Source of the DNA: Trueperaceae bacterium
GTDB taxonomy: Bacteria > Deinococcota > Deinococci > Deinococcales > Trueperaceae
Direction of reading: 5' to 3'
NCBI GenBank assembly: GCA_003567075.1
Contig: PXAU01000270.1
Coordinates: 1 to 15,909 of the forward strand
DNA: 15,909 nt
Of this stretch, positions 6,545 to 13,622 are shown in pieces. The stretch's first letter is position 1, and each line of letters begins with the position of its first letter. Below the pieces are notes generated by a model, which ran no database searches, had not been told where the DNA came from, and saw nothing but the letters and a program-made list of their open reading frames with translations. Both the position numbers and the translations under genes were made by a program.

Positions 6545-7359
6545 CCGCTCGAGGGCTTCACGAGGACCGTGTCGTCCACGCCCAGGTCGACGCGCACGAG
6601 GGTGTCGGGCAACGCCAGCAGGTAGGGACCACCGCCGGGCACGGTCGCGACGGGCGCCAGGAAGGCGCTGCCGTCGGGACGCCGCACCGCCACCTCGGCC
6701 ACGTCCTCGCCCAGCACTCGCGACCAGTTGTGGACGATGCCCTCGTCCAAGCCGAGCGCGCCGCTCGGTATGCCCGAACGCGCCAGGCGCACCACCAGCT
6801 GTGCCGTTCGCGGCCGACGCGCGCGCAGCTGCAGCGAGCCGACGTTGACGAGCCGTCCCACCACCTGCTGCGTTCGCTCGAGCGGGAGGCCCACGACGTC
6901 GGCCACGCGCGCGACACTGCGCTGTCCGTTGACGGCAGCCAACACGCGGAGCTCGTCGTCACCGAAGGTCAGCTCGCGCAGCGCGTCACGCGGCACGTAC
7001 GGCACGGCCTCGCGCGATACCTCGGCGTCGGGCGCGGGCACCCCTTTGCGCTGCTCGTCGAGGCGACGCAACGCTTCGAGGACCAGGTTCTCGGTCGCCG
7101 TGGCGACGCTGCTACGGGGTGGGGGCAAGCCCACCACGAACTCGAAGCTGCCGCGCTCGTCCTCGAACAACGCGTACACGGCCGCTTCGCCCTCGAGGTC
7201 AGCGAACTCCGCGTGCGCGACGAGGCCTCGCTCGAAGTACACCCGCGCCCGGCCGCGCGGGTGCGCGATCGACAAGCGCCCAGTCCGGGCAGACCCCGCG
7301 AGCAGCTGGAACAGGTCGACCAGAGAGAAGAGCCCGAGCGTGCCGGTCACACCCGCCAT
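6541..7359 (-). CDS. DUF4388 (PATAN-like) domain protein
   Basis: This 272-residue cytoplasmic protein has three visible parts. Residues 4-75 match DUF4388: GTLGLFSLVDLFQLLAGSAR, TGRLSI, VYFERGLVAHAEF, a YALFEDERG helix and SFEFVVG. Residues 125-180 look like a winged-helix or small helical domain (ELRVLAAVNGQRSVARVADV and VVGRLVNVGSLQL). Residues 185-268 form a C-terminal strand-rich domain (LGLDEGIVHNWSRVLGEDV, VAVRRPDG, GPYLLALPDTLVRVDLGVDD). DUF4388 proteins are linked to regulatory and gliding/type IV pilus signalling, but the role here is unknown. The ATG at 7357-7359 begins directly at the domain; the longer in-frame extension is Arg/Pro-rich and antisense-like. It lies 22 nt after the amidohydrolase gene and overlaps trmB by 4 bases. 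Confidence 0.8.
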   Translation of the reverse strand: MAGVTGTLGLFSLVDLFQLLAGSARTGRLSIAHPRGRARVYFERGLVAHAEFADLEGEAAVYALFEDERGSFEFVVGLPPPRSSVATATENLVLEALRRLDEQRKGVPAPDAEVSREAVPYVPRDALRELTFGDDELRVLAAVNGQRSVARVADVVGLPLERTQQVVGRLVNVGSLQLRARRPRTAQLVVRLARSGIPSGALGLDEGIVHNWSRVLGEDVAEVAVRRPDGSAFLAPVATVPGGGPYLLALPDTLVRVDLGVDDTVLVKPSSG

Positions 7360-7381
7360 GCTACCGCGTCGACGGACCGGC

Positions 7382-8449
7382 TCAGGTGGCCGACGCGAGC
7401 CCGTCCGGATGCGGCACGTGCGCCCGCACCACGGCCTCGTGCTCGGCGTCGGGCGCGAGCACGAGTAGGCCAGGCCTGGCGTCGATCGGCGCCACGGCCG
7501 CGGCCTGGGCCAGCGCCGCGACCGCCTTTTGCCCTTCGGCGGCACGGGCGTCGGCGTCGGCCACGTTGGCGAAGATGCTGGAGCGACCGCGGGGCCGAAG
7601 GCCGAAGGCCTCACCGACGAGCATGGGGTTCACGCCGTAGCGAAGCGACTGACGCCCCTGCAACCTCGCCCGCAGCCCCTCGCCGAGCCAGGCGTCGCCT
7701 TCGCTGCGGCGGGGATCGGGCACCCATGGGGTTTCCCAGGGATGCATGTTGGCCGATGGCTGAACCAACAGCTGGGCGCCGCGGGCGTCGAGGGTTGAGA
7801 GCACGCGCCCATGGAAACCGTCCAGGCACACCGCCACGGCCAGCCGCCCGAGCTTGGTGTCGACGACCTCGAGGTCTTCGAGCCGCCCGAGGCGCAGGCC
7901 CGCCCCCCGTTCGCTGCCTGGCACCAGATGCACCTTGGCGGTACGCGCCAGCAGGTGACCCTGGGGTGCGATCGTGAGCGCCGCGTTGTGGACCGCCCAA
8001 TCGCGCACGTGCCAGCCGCGGCTAGGCTCCTCGTCGACGTCGGGTAGGAAGGCGCTGCCCGCCACCACGACCGCGTTCGTGTCCCGTGCGACGTCGGCGA
8101 AGGTGCCGTACCAGAGACGGTACGCGTCGACCGCGTAGCTCCCGTAGATGGCGCCCAAACCGAGGCTGCGGGCGCGCCAGGCGGTCCGCAGCCAGCGACC
8201 GGCATGCCGCGGCGCCAAGCGCGCCAGCGCCGCCGCGAAGCTGGGCGCGGCGAGGGCGTGGGTGTCGCCCGCGACCGTCAGCAGCAGTGGGAGGCCGATG
8301 AGCTCGGGATAGGCGATCAAGCGTGGCCGCTCACCCGCGCCCTCCGCCGCCGCGCGCCCGAGCGACAGCATCCGCTCGGCGAACGCTTGGGGTGAGGCGT
8401 ACAGCGCGGGCGACCAGGCCACCTGCACCGCCGCGAGGTGGATCTCCAC
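7382..8449 (-). CDS. Carbon-nitrogen (nitrilase-superfamily) hydrolase
   Basis: This 355-residue amidase/nitrilase-fold enzyme hydrolyses a C-N bond by a Glu-Lys-Cys triad. The triad is visible as E49 in AYPELIG, K172 in TAKVHLVPGSERG and C208 in VAVCLDGFHG. The fold continues with QLLVQPSANMHPWE (226-239) and ends with VAPIDARPGLLVLAP-like strands. An insertion of about 40 residues after E49 (roughly 60-105) is longer than in compact omega-amidases. The substrate is not predictable. The GTG at 8447-8449 is chosen because the conserved fold begins there (VEIHLAAVQVAW) and a TACACT box lies exactly 6 nt upstream, as for lptF and plsX. A GTG 16 codons earlier has no such support. It is first in the unit with the DUF4388 gene, trmB and pgeF. 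Confidence 0.85.
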   Translation of the reverse strand: MEIHLAAVQVAWSPALYASPQAFAERMLSLGRAAAEGAGERPRLIAYPELIGLPLLLTVAGDTHALAAPSFAAALARLAPRHAGRWLRTAWRARSLGLGAIYGSYAVDAYRLWYGTFADVARDTNAVVVAGSAFLPDVDEEPSRGWHVRDWAVHNAALTIAPQGHLLARTAKVHLVPGSERGAGLRLGRLEDLEVVDTKLGRLAVAVCLDGFHGRVLSTLDARGAQLLVQPSANMHPWETPWVPDPRRSEGDAWLGEGLRARLQGRQSLRYGVNPMLVGEAFGLRPRGRSSIFANVADADARAAEGQKAVAALAQAAAVAPIDARPGLLVLAPDAEHEAVVRAHVPHPDGLASAT

Positions 8450-8455
8450 GCCCGA

Positions 8456-8461
8456 AGTGTA
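8456..8461 (-). promoter_or_regulatory. Leaderless-type -10 promoter of the amidohydrolase unit
   Basis: TACACT on the minus strand is followed by 6 nt and then GTG. The identical hexamer and spacing occur on the opposite strand for lptF in the same 96-bp divergent gap. No -35 consensus is visible. Confidence 0.6.
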
Positions 8462-8533
8462 CGGCCTCGCGCCGCTCGTGCGAGGAGCGAAGGCCACCCA
8501 TCAAGTGGGACGCGAGCGCCGCCGGTGGCCTGG

Positions 8534-8539
8534 TACACT
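8534..8539 (+). promoter_or_regulatory. Leaderless-type extended -10 promoter of the lpt operon
   Basis: TACACT preceded by TGG (an extended -10, TGN) is followed by 6 nt (CCCTCC) and then the GTG of lptF. Transcription is predicted to begin at the start codon. It drives the lptF-lptG-lptD-lipoprotein operon. Confidence 0.62.
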
Positions 8540-8545
8540 CCCTCC

Positions 8546-9610
8546 GTGATCCCGCGGCTGGCGCGGTACGTGCTCCGCGAGGCGGCCGGATTGTACGTCC
8601 TCGGCGCCCTGAGCCTGTGCCTCCTCCTCTCCATCGATCTCCTCAGCGTGTTGGCCCGCTTCCTGGTGGAGCAGGGCGCCACCTGGGCCTCGGTGGGGCG
8701 GCTCCTGCTGTTCAAGCTGCCGTGGTTCTTGCACCTCACGTTGCCGGTGGCGGTCGTGTTCGCGGTGCTGCTGGTATCGGGCCGGTTGGCGAAGGACGCC
8801 GAGTTGCGCGCCGCCTACGCCGGAGCGGTGCCGCCGCGAGCCTTGCTGGTGCCGCTGGTGGCCGGTGGGGTCCTGGTGTCCGGCATCGCGCTCGTCAACA
8901 ACGGTTGGCTCGAACCGCTGGGCGAGGCCGCCTATCAGGCCGAGATCCAGGGCTTCCTCTACGTGCGACCGCCGGCGGCCACGCAGACCGATGCCGCCTT
9001 CGTGGTGCCCGATCAGGGCGTCTTCTCGGCAGCGCGCATCCGGGCCGACCGTGACGTGCCCGGCCACGCCGAACTGCTGGGCGTGTTGGCCGTGTTGGGC
9101 GACGGCACCGTCGTGAGCGCCGTGCGCGGCCGCTGGGACGCCGAGGCGCGCACCTGGGCACTCGAGGAGGTGGAGCGCACGATCCCGGCGGGCGAGCGCG
9201 AGCGACTCGCGCAGCTGACGCTCCCCTTCGCGCTGGAGGCGACGCCCGAGGAGACGTTGGCGCGACCGCAGCAGCAGACGCTCACCGAACTGTCGCGCCG
9301 GGTGCAGGCCGCCCAGGCGGTCGGCGCCGACGCCTCGGCACCACGTTTCGAGTTCCATCGGCGCGTGGCCGACGCCTCGAGCGCCGCCGTGTTCGCGCTC
9401 GTGGCGGCGTCGTTGGGGTTGCGCGTGCGCGGCCGCGGCAGTGGCTTCGGCTGGACGATCGTCCTGCTGGTGGTGTTCTGGGCGGCCTGGACCTTCACCG
9501 GCGCGCTGTTCGAGAACGGCGTGCTGGGGCCGGCCGTAGCCGCCTGGTCGACACCGGCGTTGGTGGCCGTGATCGGCCTGCTGCTGGCCTGGCGGGTGAT
9601 GCACCGGTGA
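8546..9610 (+). CDS. lptF: LptF/LptG (YjgP/YjgQ) family permease, first copy
   Basis: This 354-residue inner-membrane protein is one half of the LptF-LptG permease that, with LptB ATPase dimers, extracts lipid (LPS in classical diderms) and passes it to the Lpt bridge. The YjgP/YjgQ layout is visible: an N-terminal LARYVLREAAGLYVLG segment, three helices (about 15-36, 52-78 and 98-118), a periplasmic region of about 170 residues predicted as a beta-jellyroll (about 120-290), then three C-terminal helices (about 293-351). It starts at the GTG at 8546, which lies 6 nt after a TACACT box and opens the conserved region. A longer in-frame start adds Arg/Ala-rich residues overlapping the divergent gene. 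F versus G is assigned by order only. Confidence 0.88.
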   Translation: MIPRLARYVLREAAGLYVLGALSLCLLLSIDLLSVLARFLVEQGATWASVGRLLLFKLPWFLHLTLPVAVVFAVLLVSGRLAKDAELRAAYAGAVPPRALLVPLVAGGVLVSGIALVNNGWLEPLGEAAYQAEIQGFLYVRPPAATQTDAAFVVPDQGVFSAARIRADRDVPGHAELLGVLAVLGDGTVVSAVRGRWDAEARTWALEEVERTIPAGERERLAQLTLPFALEATPEETLARPQQQTLTELSRRVQAAQAVGADASAPRFEFHRRVADASSAAVFALVAASLGLRVRGRGSGFGWTIVLLVVFWAAWTFTGALFENGVLGPAVAAWSTPALVAVIGLLLAWRVMHR

Positions 9611-10674
9611 GCCGCTTCGGCGTGTCGCTGGCGCGCGAGATCGGGCCGCTCTACCTGGCGGGCGTGTCGGTGCTGCTGGTGCTGCTCTTGGCGTCGTTCC
9701 TGTTGGGCGTGCTGGCCGAGGTGCTGGCGCGCGGCGTGCCACCTGGGCTGGTGGCGGGGTTCCTGCTGGCCAAACTGCCCTCGGCCGCGTCGGCCGGGTT
9801 GCCGCTCGCGCTGTTGTTCGCGGCGCTCCTGGCGCTCACGCGCGCCAGCCAGGACGGCGAGGTGAAGGCTGCGCTGTTACTGGGGCTCACGCCCGGCCAC
9901 TACCTGCGCCCGCTGCTGGTGATCGGCCTGTTGGTGGCGCTCGTGACGGCGGCGAACAACGAGTTGCTGGTGCCCTGGGCGGAGCAGCGGGCGCAGGAGG
10001 TCCAGCGAGAGATCCTGCTGCAATCGCCCGAGACGGTGGTGCAGACCGGCAGCTTCTTCCAGGACGCGCTGGGGCGGAGCATCTTCATCGAGGGCGTCGA
10101 CGCTGCAGGCAACCTGGTCGGCATCACGGTGATCACGCCGGGCGGCGCGCAAGGGCCGCGGCAGTTGATCCGGGCCGAGCGTGGCCGGCCCGACGCCGAG
10201 GCTGGCGTGTGGTGGCTCGAAGCGCTCAGTTACCGCACCTTCCGCCGCAGCGTCACCGTGCTGGAGGCGACGGCTGCCAGGGCCACGCTGCCGGTCCGGG
10301 GCTTGACGGCGGCCACGCCCGCAGCCGCTGACCTGGTGACGTTGCCGCTGCCGGAGTTGCTGGAGCGCGCGCGCACCACGCCGGGCGAGTCGGCTGCCGA
10401 GTGGACGGCGCTGCACCGCAAGGCGGCCGAGCCGCTGGCGGCGGTCGCCTTCGCGGCCTTCGCGCTGGCGGTGGCGCTGGCGAGCTTCAGGCGTACGGTG
10501 TCGCTCGGTCTCGTGTCCGTGATGGCGCTGACGTTCGTGTACTACGCCACGTGGAGCGTGGCGAAGCTGCTGGGCGCGCAGGGGACCATCCCGGCGGCGC
10601 TGGCAGGCTGGGCGCCGGTCGGCCTGTACGCGATCGCAGCGGCCCTGCTGCTGGTGGTCTCGTGGCGGCGCTGA
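9607..10674 (+). CDS. lptG: LptF/LptG (YjgP/YjgQ) family permease, second copy
   Basis: This 355-residue protein has the same architecture as the previous one and should form the heterodimer with it. It has helices at about 15-40, 50-78 and 98-118, a periplasmic beta-jellyroll at about 120-275, then three C-terminal helices ending VGLYAIAAALLLVVSWRR. The cytoplasmic loop after helix 2 (RASQDGEVKAALLLGLTPGH) corresponds to the LptB coupling-helix region. The GTG at 9607 overlaps the lptF stop as GTGA. No lptB, lptA or lptC is present in the window, so those parts must lie elsewhere. G versus F is not certain from sequence alone. Confidence 0.88.
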   Translation: MSRFGVSLAREIGPLYLAGVSVLLVLLLASFLLGVLAEVLARGVPPGLVAGFLLAKLPSAASAGLPLALLFAALLALTRASQDGEVKAALLLGLTPGHYLRPLLVIGLLVALVTAANNELLVPWAEQRAQEVQREILLQSPETVVQTGSFFQDALGRSIFIEGVDAAGNLVGITVITPGGAQGPRQLIRAERGRPDAEAGVWWLEALSYRTFRRSVTVLEATAARATLPVRGLTAATPAAADLVTLPLPELLERARTTPGESAAEWTALHRKAAEPLAAVAFAAFALAVALASFRRTVSLGLVSVMALTFVYYATWSVAKLLGAQGTIPAALAGWAPVGLYAIAAALLLVVSWRR

Positions 10675-13622
10675 CGCTCGGGAGCGCGCGCAGGGCGACC
10701 ACGCGCCTGGCCGTGACGCTCGCGGTCGTCTGGCTGCTCGCGACGGCGACGGCCGCCACCGTGACGGTGGACGGGACCAGCGATCCGGACTCACGCCTCG
10801 AGCTGCGGACCGTGCTCCTTCCTGACGGCAGCGAGCGCGAACTGTACGTGCTCGAGGGCGACCCGATCGTGGTCGTCATCGACGGACGGCAGCGGCTGGA
10901 GGGGCGACTGATCGAGTTCGACCCGAGCGCTCGCGAGGTGCGGGTGATCGGCCCGGGCGTCCTCGTGGTCGACGGCGAGCGCTTCGAAGGTAGCGATCTG
11001 GTGATCGGGCTACGCGACGAGCGTATCAGCGGCCGCGACGTCCTCATCGTGACGACCGACATCGACGTGTGGGGCGACGTGGCGACGCGGCTACCGGGCC
11101 AGGTTGACGCGCTCTCCGGCCGCTTCAGCCCCTGTTCACGCTGCGATCAGGACCCTTGGGATTACGGCTTCCAGGCCGAACGGCTGCGGGTCTACCCCGG
11201 CGACCGCTTGGTGGCCGAGAACGTGACGATCCTCATCCGCGACGCGCCCGTGGCGACCCTGCCGCTGCTGGTGCTCCCGCTCGCCGACGCCGACCGGCAG
11301 CCGCGCCTACGCATCGAATCGGGCGACGCGGAACGTCGCGCCGAGGTCGAGCTCAGCTGGCCGTACGTCGCGGGCCGCGACGGCCTTGGGCGCTTCACGG
11401 TTCGTTACCTGGCCGAGGTCGACCCGGACGCCGGCGGCTGGTTCGCCGAGCGCTTCCTGGGCGGCTCGGTGGTCGCGTCGCACCTGGCCTGGGAGCTCGA
11501 GCACCGGCTCTACGACGAGCGCGGCGCGGGCGAGCTGCGCGTCGGCTACCTGCCGGCCCTGCCCGATCTGACCAGTGACGCCGTCGACCCGGCCGAGCTG
11601 CGCGTGCGGGCCGGCTACCGGACGGACGAGAGCCTGGGCGCGCCCAGCGTGCGTCTCGCGCTCGAGCGCAGCGACGCGCTGGCGTCGGGCCGCTGGGAGT
11701 ACGACCTGGGCCTCGTCGGCGAGGCCGAGGGCGTGCGGGCCCGCGTCGACACACGCGGCTTCATCGACACCGATCCCGAGACCCGCCGCACGCTCGCGCC
11801 GGCCTTCGCGCTGCGCGGCGAGGCCCGGCAGGTGTTCACGCGGCTCCGCTTCGAGCCGCTCGATCCGGCCCGCATCGTGCTGGGTCCCGTGCGCCTGGTG
11901 GCGGGCGAACTCGACCTGGGCCTGTTCGAGGACGTCAGCGACCCCACCAACCGCCGCGTGGCGGGGCAGCCGTTCGCTCAGGCCGGCCGCGCACGCGTGG
12001 CGCACACGCTGCAGCTGGCGCCGTTGCGGCCGTGGGCGGGCGTGCAGTTCGACGCCCGCAACGCCTTCGACGGCCGGTACTACGACTCGGGCGAGCGGCT
12101 GGTGCTGTGGCGCACGAACCTCAGCCTGCGGCAGGCCTTCGGCCGCGCCGGCGACGTGACCTTCACCTTCGATCGCGACGTCAACGAGGGCGAGACGCCC
12201 TTCCGCTTCGACGCGGTCACGAGACGCAATCGTAGCGAGTTCGGCGCGCGCCTACGACTGACGCCCGACCCGTTCTGGACCCTGGACCATCGCAGTGGGT
12301 ACGTGCTGCTCGACACGCGCCGTCCCGAGGACGAGGGCTGGCAACCGCTCGATACCAGCCTACGGCTCTTCAACACCGTGCCGGCCTTCGACCTCAGCCT
12401 GCGCCACCGCTACGGGCCCGAGGACGGCACCCCGCATACGCTCGAGGCCAACGCCGACCTACGGGCCAGGCAGCAGCCCGCCGAGTTCAGCTTCGGCGTG
12501 CGGCACCTGCAGGACTTGGCACCCGAGACCGAGGGGGACGTCATGGTGAGCGACACGCTGACGAGCGTGACCTGGTCAGCGGGGCTGGAGCGGGCGTTGC
12601 GGCTGCAGGTCGAGACCGGCTACCGTCCGCAACCCCAGCCCGCGGCGGACGGCAGCCTGCGCTTCTGGTCGCCGCTCGACCTGCGCCTCGAGCTGGGCGC
12701 GCTGCGAGCCGGCGACGCCCTGCCGGGCGTGCGTGCCGAGCTGCGGGCCGACGTCGACGAGGGCATACTCGAGCGCCTCAGCCTCACAGCCCGGAGCGCA
12801 CTGTGGCAGGCCGAGCTCGAGGCCACGCAGCGCATCGACCTGCAGACCGGAGCGGTGTCCGACGCGCGTGTAACGCTCACGCTGCCGGAGCGCTTCAGCG
12901 TGGTGCTGCGTGGCGTCACCTGGCTGCCGCCGGCGTGGCTGGGCGTCGAGGGGGAGACGGAACCGGTGCGGCCGGTGGTGCTCACCGTGCGTGACACGCC
13001 GGCCGACGCCCGCGGGCGCTGGGAGCTGGGCCTGCGCACCACCTTCGACCCGCGCCTGGCAGACGGCGACGGCGGGCGCCGCGACACGATCCTCGACCTC
13101 CGGGTCGAACTCGTGCGCGAGTTCCTGGGCCCCTTCGACGTCAGCCTGCAAGGCTTCGGCGAGTGGCGCTTGCGCGACGACGGGCTCGACCGCAGCCACC
13201 TGCGGCGCGCCTCGTTGACCCTGGGCGTCGAAGCGTGGGAACGCCTCGGGGTACAAGGGAGCATGAGTTACGTGGGCACCTACTCGCCCGCCCGCGAGGA
13301 GTTGACGCGCTCCGAGCTCCAGCTGGACCGGGTGACGCTCAGCCTGCGCGCCAGCGACCAACTGACGCTGGGGGCGCAGGTCACCGACGTGTGGGACTTC
13401 ACCCGCACGCAGGCCGAGCAGAGCCCGTGGAACCTGCGACCGGAGGTGTTCGTGGTGTGGGACCGCTGCTGCTGGGCCCTGGCGGCGGCCTACGACACCG
13501 GCAGCGGCGACCTGCGGCTGGTGCTGACCGGCCCCGGCGCCAGCACCGGCATCGAGGAGATCCTGCCCACCCCGTTCGGGCTCGAGCGTCGCCCGTTGCC
13601 AGCGGACGAGGCGTTGCCGTGA
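10662..13622 (+). CDS. lptD: LptD/OstA-like outer-membrane lipid-assembly protein
   Basis: This 986-residue exported protein has a signal peptide at about 1-32 (MAALTLGSARRATTRLAVTL then a hydrophobic stretch to ATATAA). An OstA-like N-terminal domain (33-210) of repeating strands follows. It ends with SGRFSPCSRCDQDPWDYGFQ (152-171), VYPGDRLVAENVTILI (177-192) and APVATLPLLVLPL (195-207), matching the LptD stretch before the barrel. Residues 210-960 are alternating strands typical of a large beta-barrel. Near the end is WDRCCWALAAAYD (933-945), resembling the LptD C-terminal CC motif. The only cysteines are C158, C161, C936 and C937. E. coli LptD uses two N-terminal and two C-terminal cysteines for interdomain disulfides. 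The GTG at 10662 overlaps lptG by 13 nt and gives the only good signal peptide. Confidence 0.8.
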   Translation: MAALTLGSARRATTRLAVTLAVVWLLATATAATVTVDGTSDPDSRLELRTVLLPDGSERELYVLEGDPIVVVIDGRQRLEGRLIEFDPSAREVRVIGPGVLVVDGERFEGSDLVIGLRDERISGRDVLIVTTDIDVWGDVATRLPGQVDALSGRFSPCSRCDQDPWDYGFQAERLRVYPGDRLVAENVTILIRDAPVATLPLLVLPLADADRQPRLRIESGDAERRAEVELSWPYVAGRDGLGRFTVRYLAEVDPDAGGWFAERFLGGSVVASHLAWELEHRLYDERGAGELRVGYLPALPDLTSDAVDPAELRVRAGYRTDESLGAPSVRLALERSDALASGRWEYDLGLVGEAEGVRARVDTRGFIDTDPETRRTLAPAFALRGEARQVFTRLRFEPLDPARIVLGPVRLVAGELDLGLFEDVSDPTNRRVAGQPFAQAGRARVAHTLQLAPLRPWAGVQFDARNAFDGRYYDSGERLVLWRTNLSLRQAFGRAGDVTFTFDRDVNEGETPFRFDAVTRRNRSEFGARLRLTPDPFWTLDHRSGYVLLDTRRPEDEGWQPLDTSLRLFNTVPAFDLSLRHRYGPEDGTPHTLEANADLRARQQPAEFSFGVRHLQDLAPETEGDVMVSDTLTSVTWSAGLERALRLQVETGYRPQPQPAADGSLRFWSPLDLRLELGALRAGDALPGVRAELRADVDEGILERLSLTARSALWQAELEATQRIDLQTGAVSDARVTLTLPERFSVVLRGVTWLPPAWLGVEGETEPVRPVVLTVRDTPADARGRWELGLRTTFDPRLADGDGGRRDTILDLRVELVREFLGPFDVSLQGFGEWRLRDDGLDRSHLRRASLTLGVEAWERLGVQGSMSYVGTYSPAREELTRSELQLDRVTLSLRASDQLTLGAQVTDVWDFTRTQAEQSPWNLRPEVFVVWDRCCWALAAAYDTGSGDLRLVLTGPGASTGIEEILPTPFGLERRPLPADEALP

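Noticed and set aside
8501..9742. 413-codon minus-strand open frame opposite lptF
   Set aside because: It has low-complexity His/Arg/Gln/Ala composition and no motif, and it lies antisense to a clear YjgP/YjgQ gene with a good promoter.
10401..10661. In-frame upstream extension of the lptD-like gene
   Set aside because: It would overlap lptG by over 270 nt, has Gly/Ala/Arg-rich non-homologous sequence and would bury the signal peptide.
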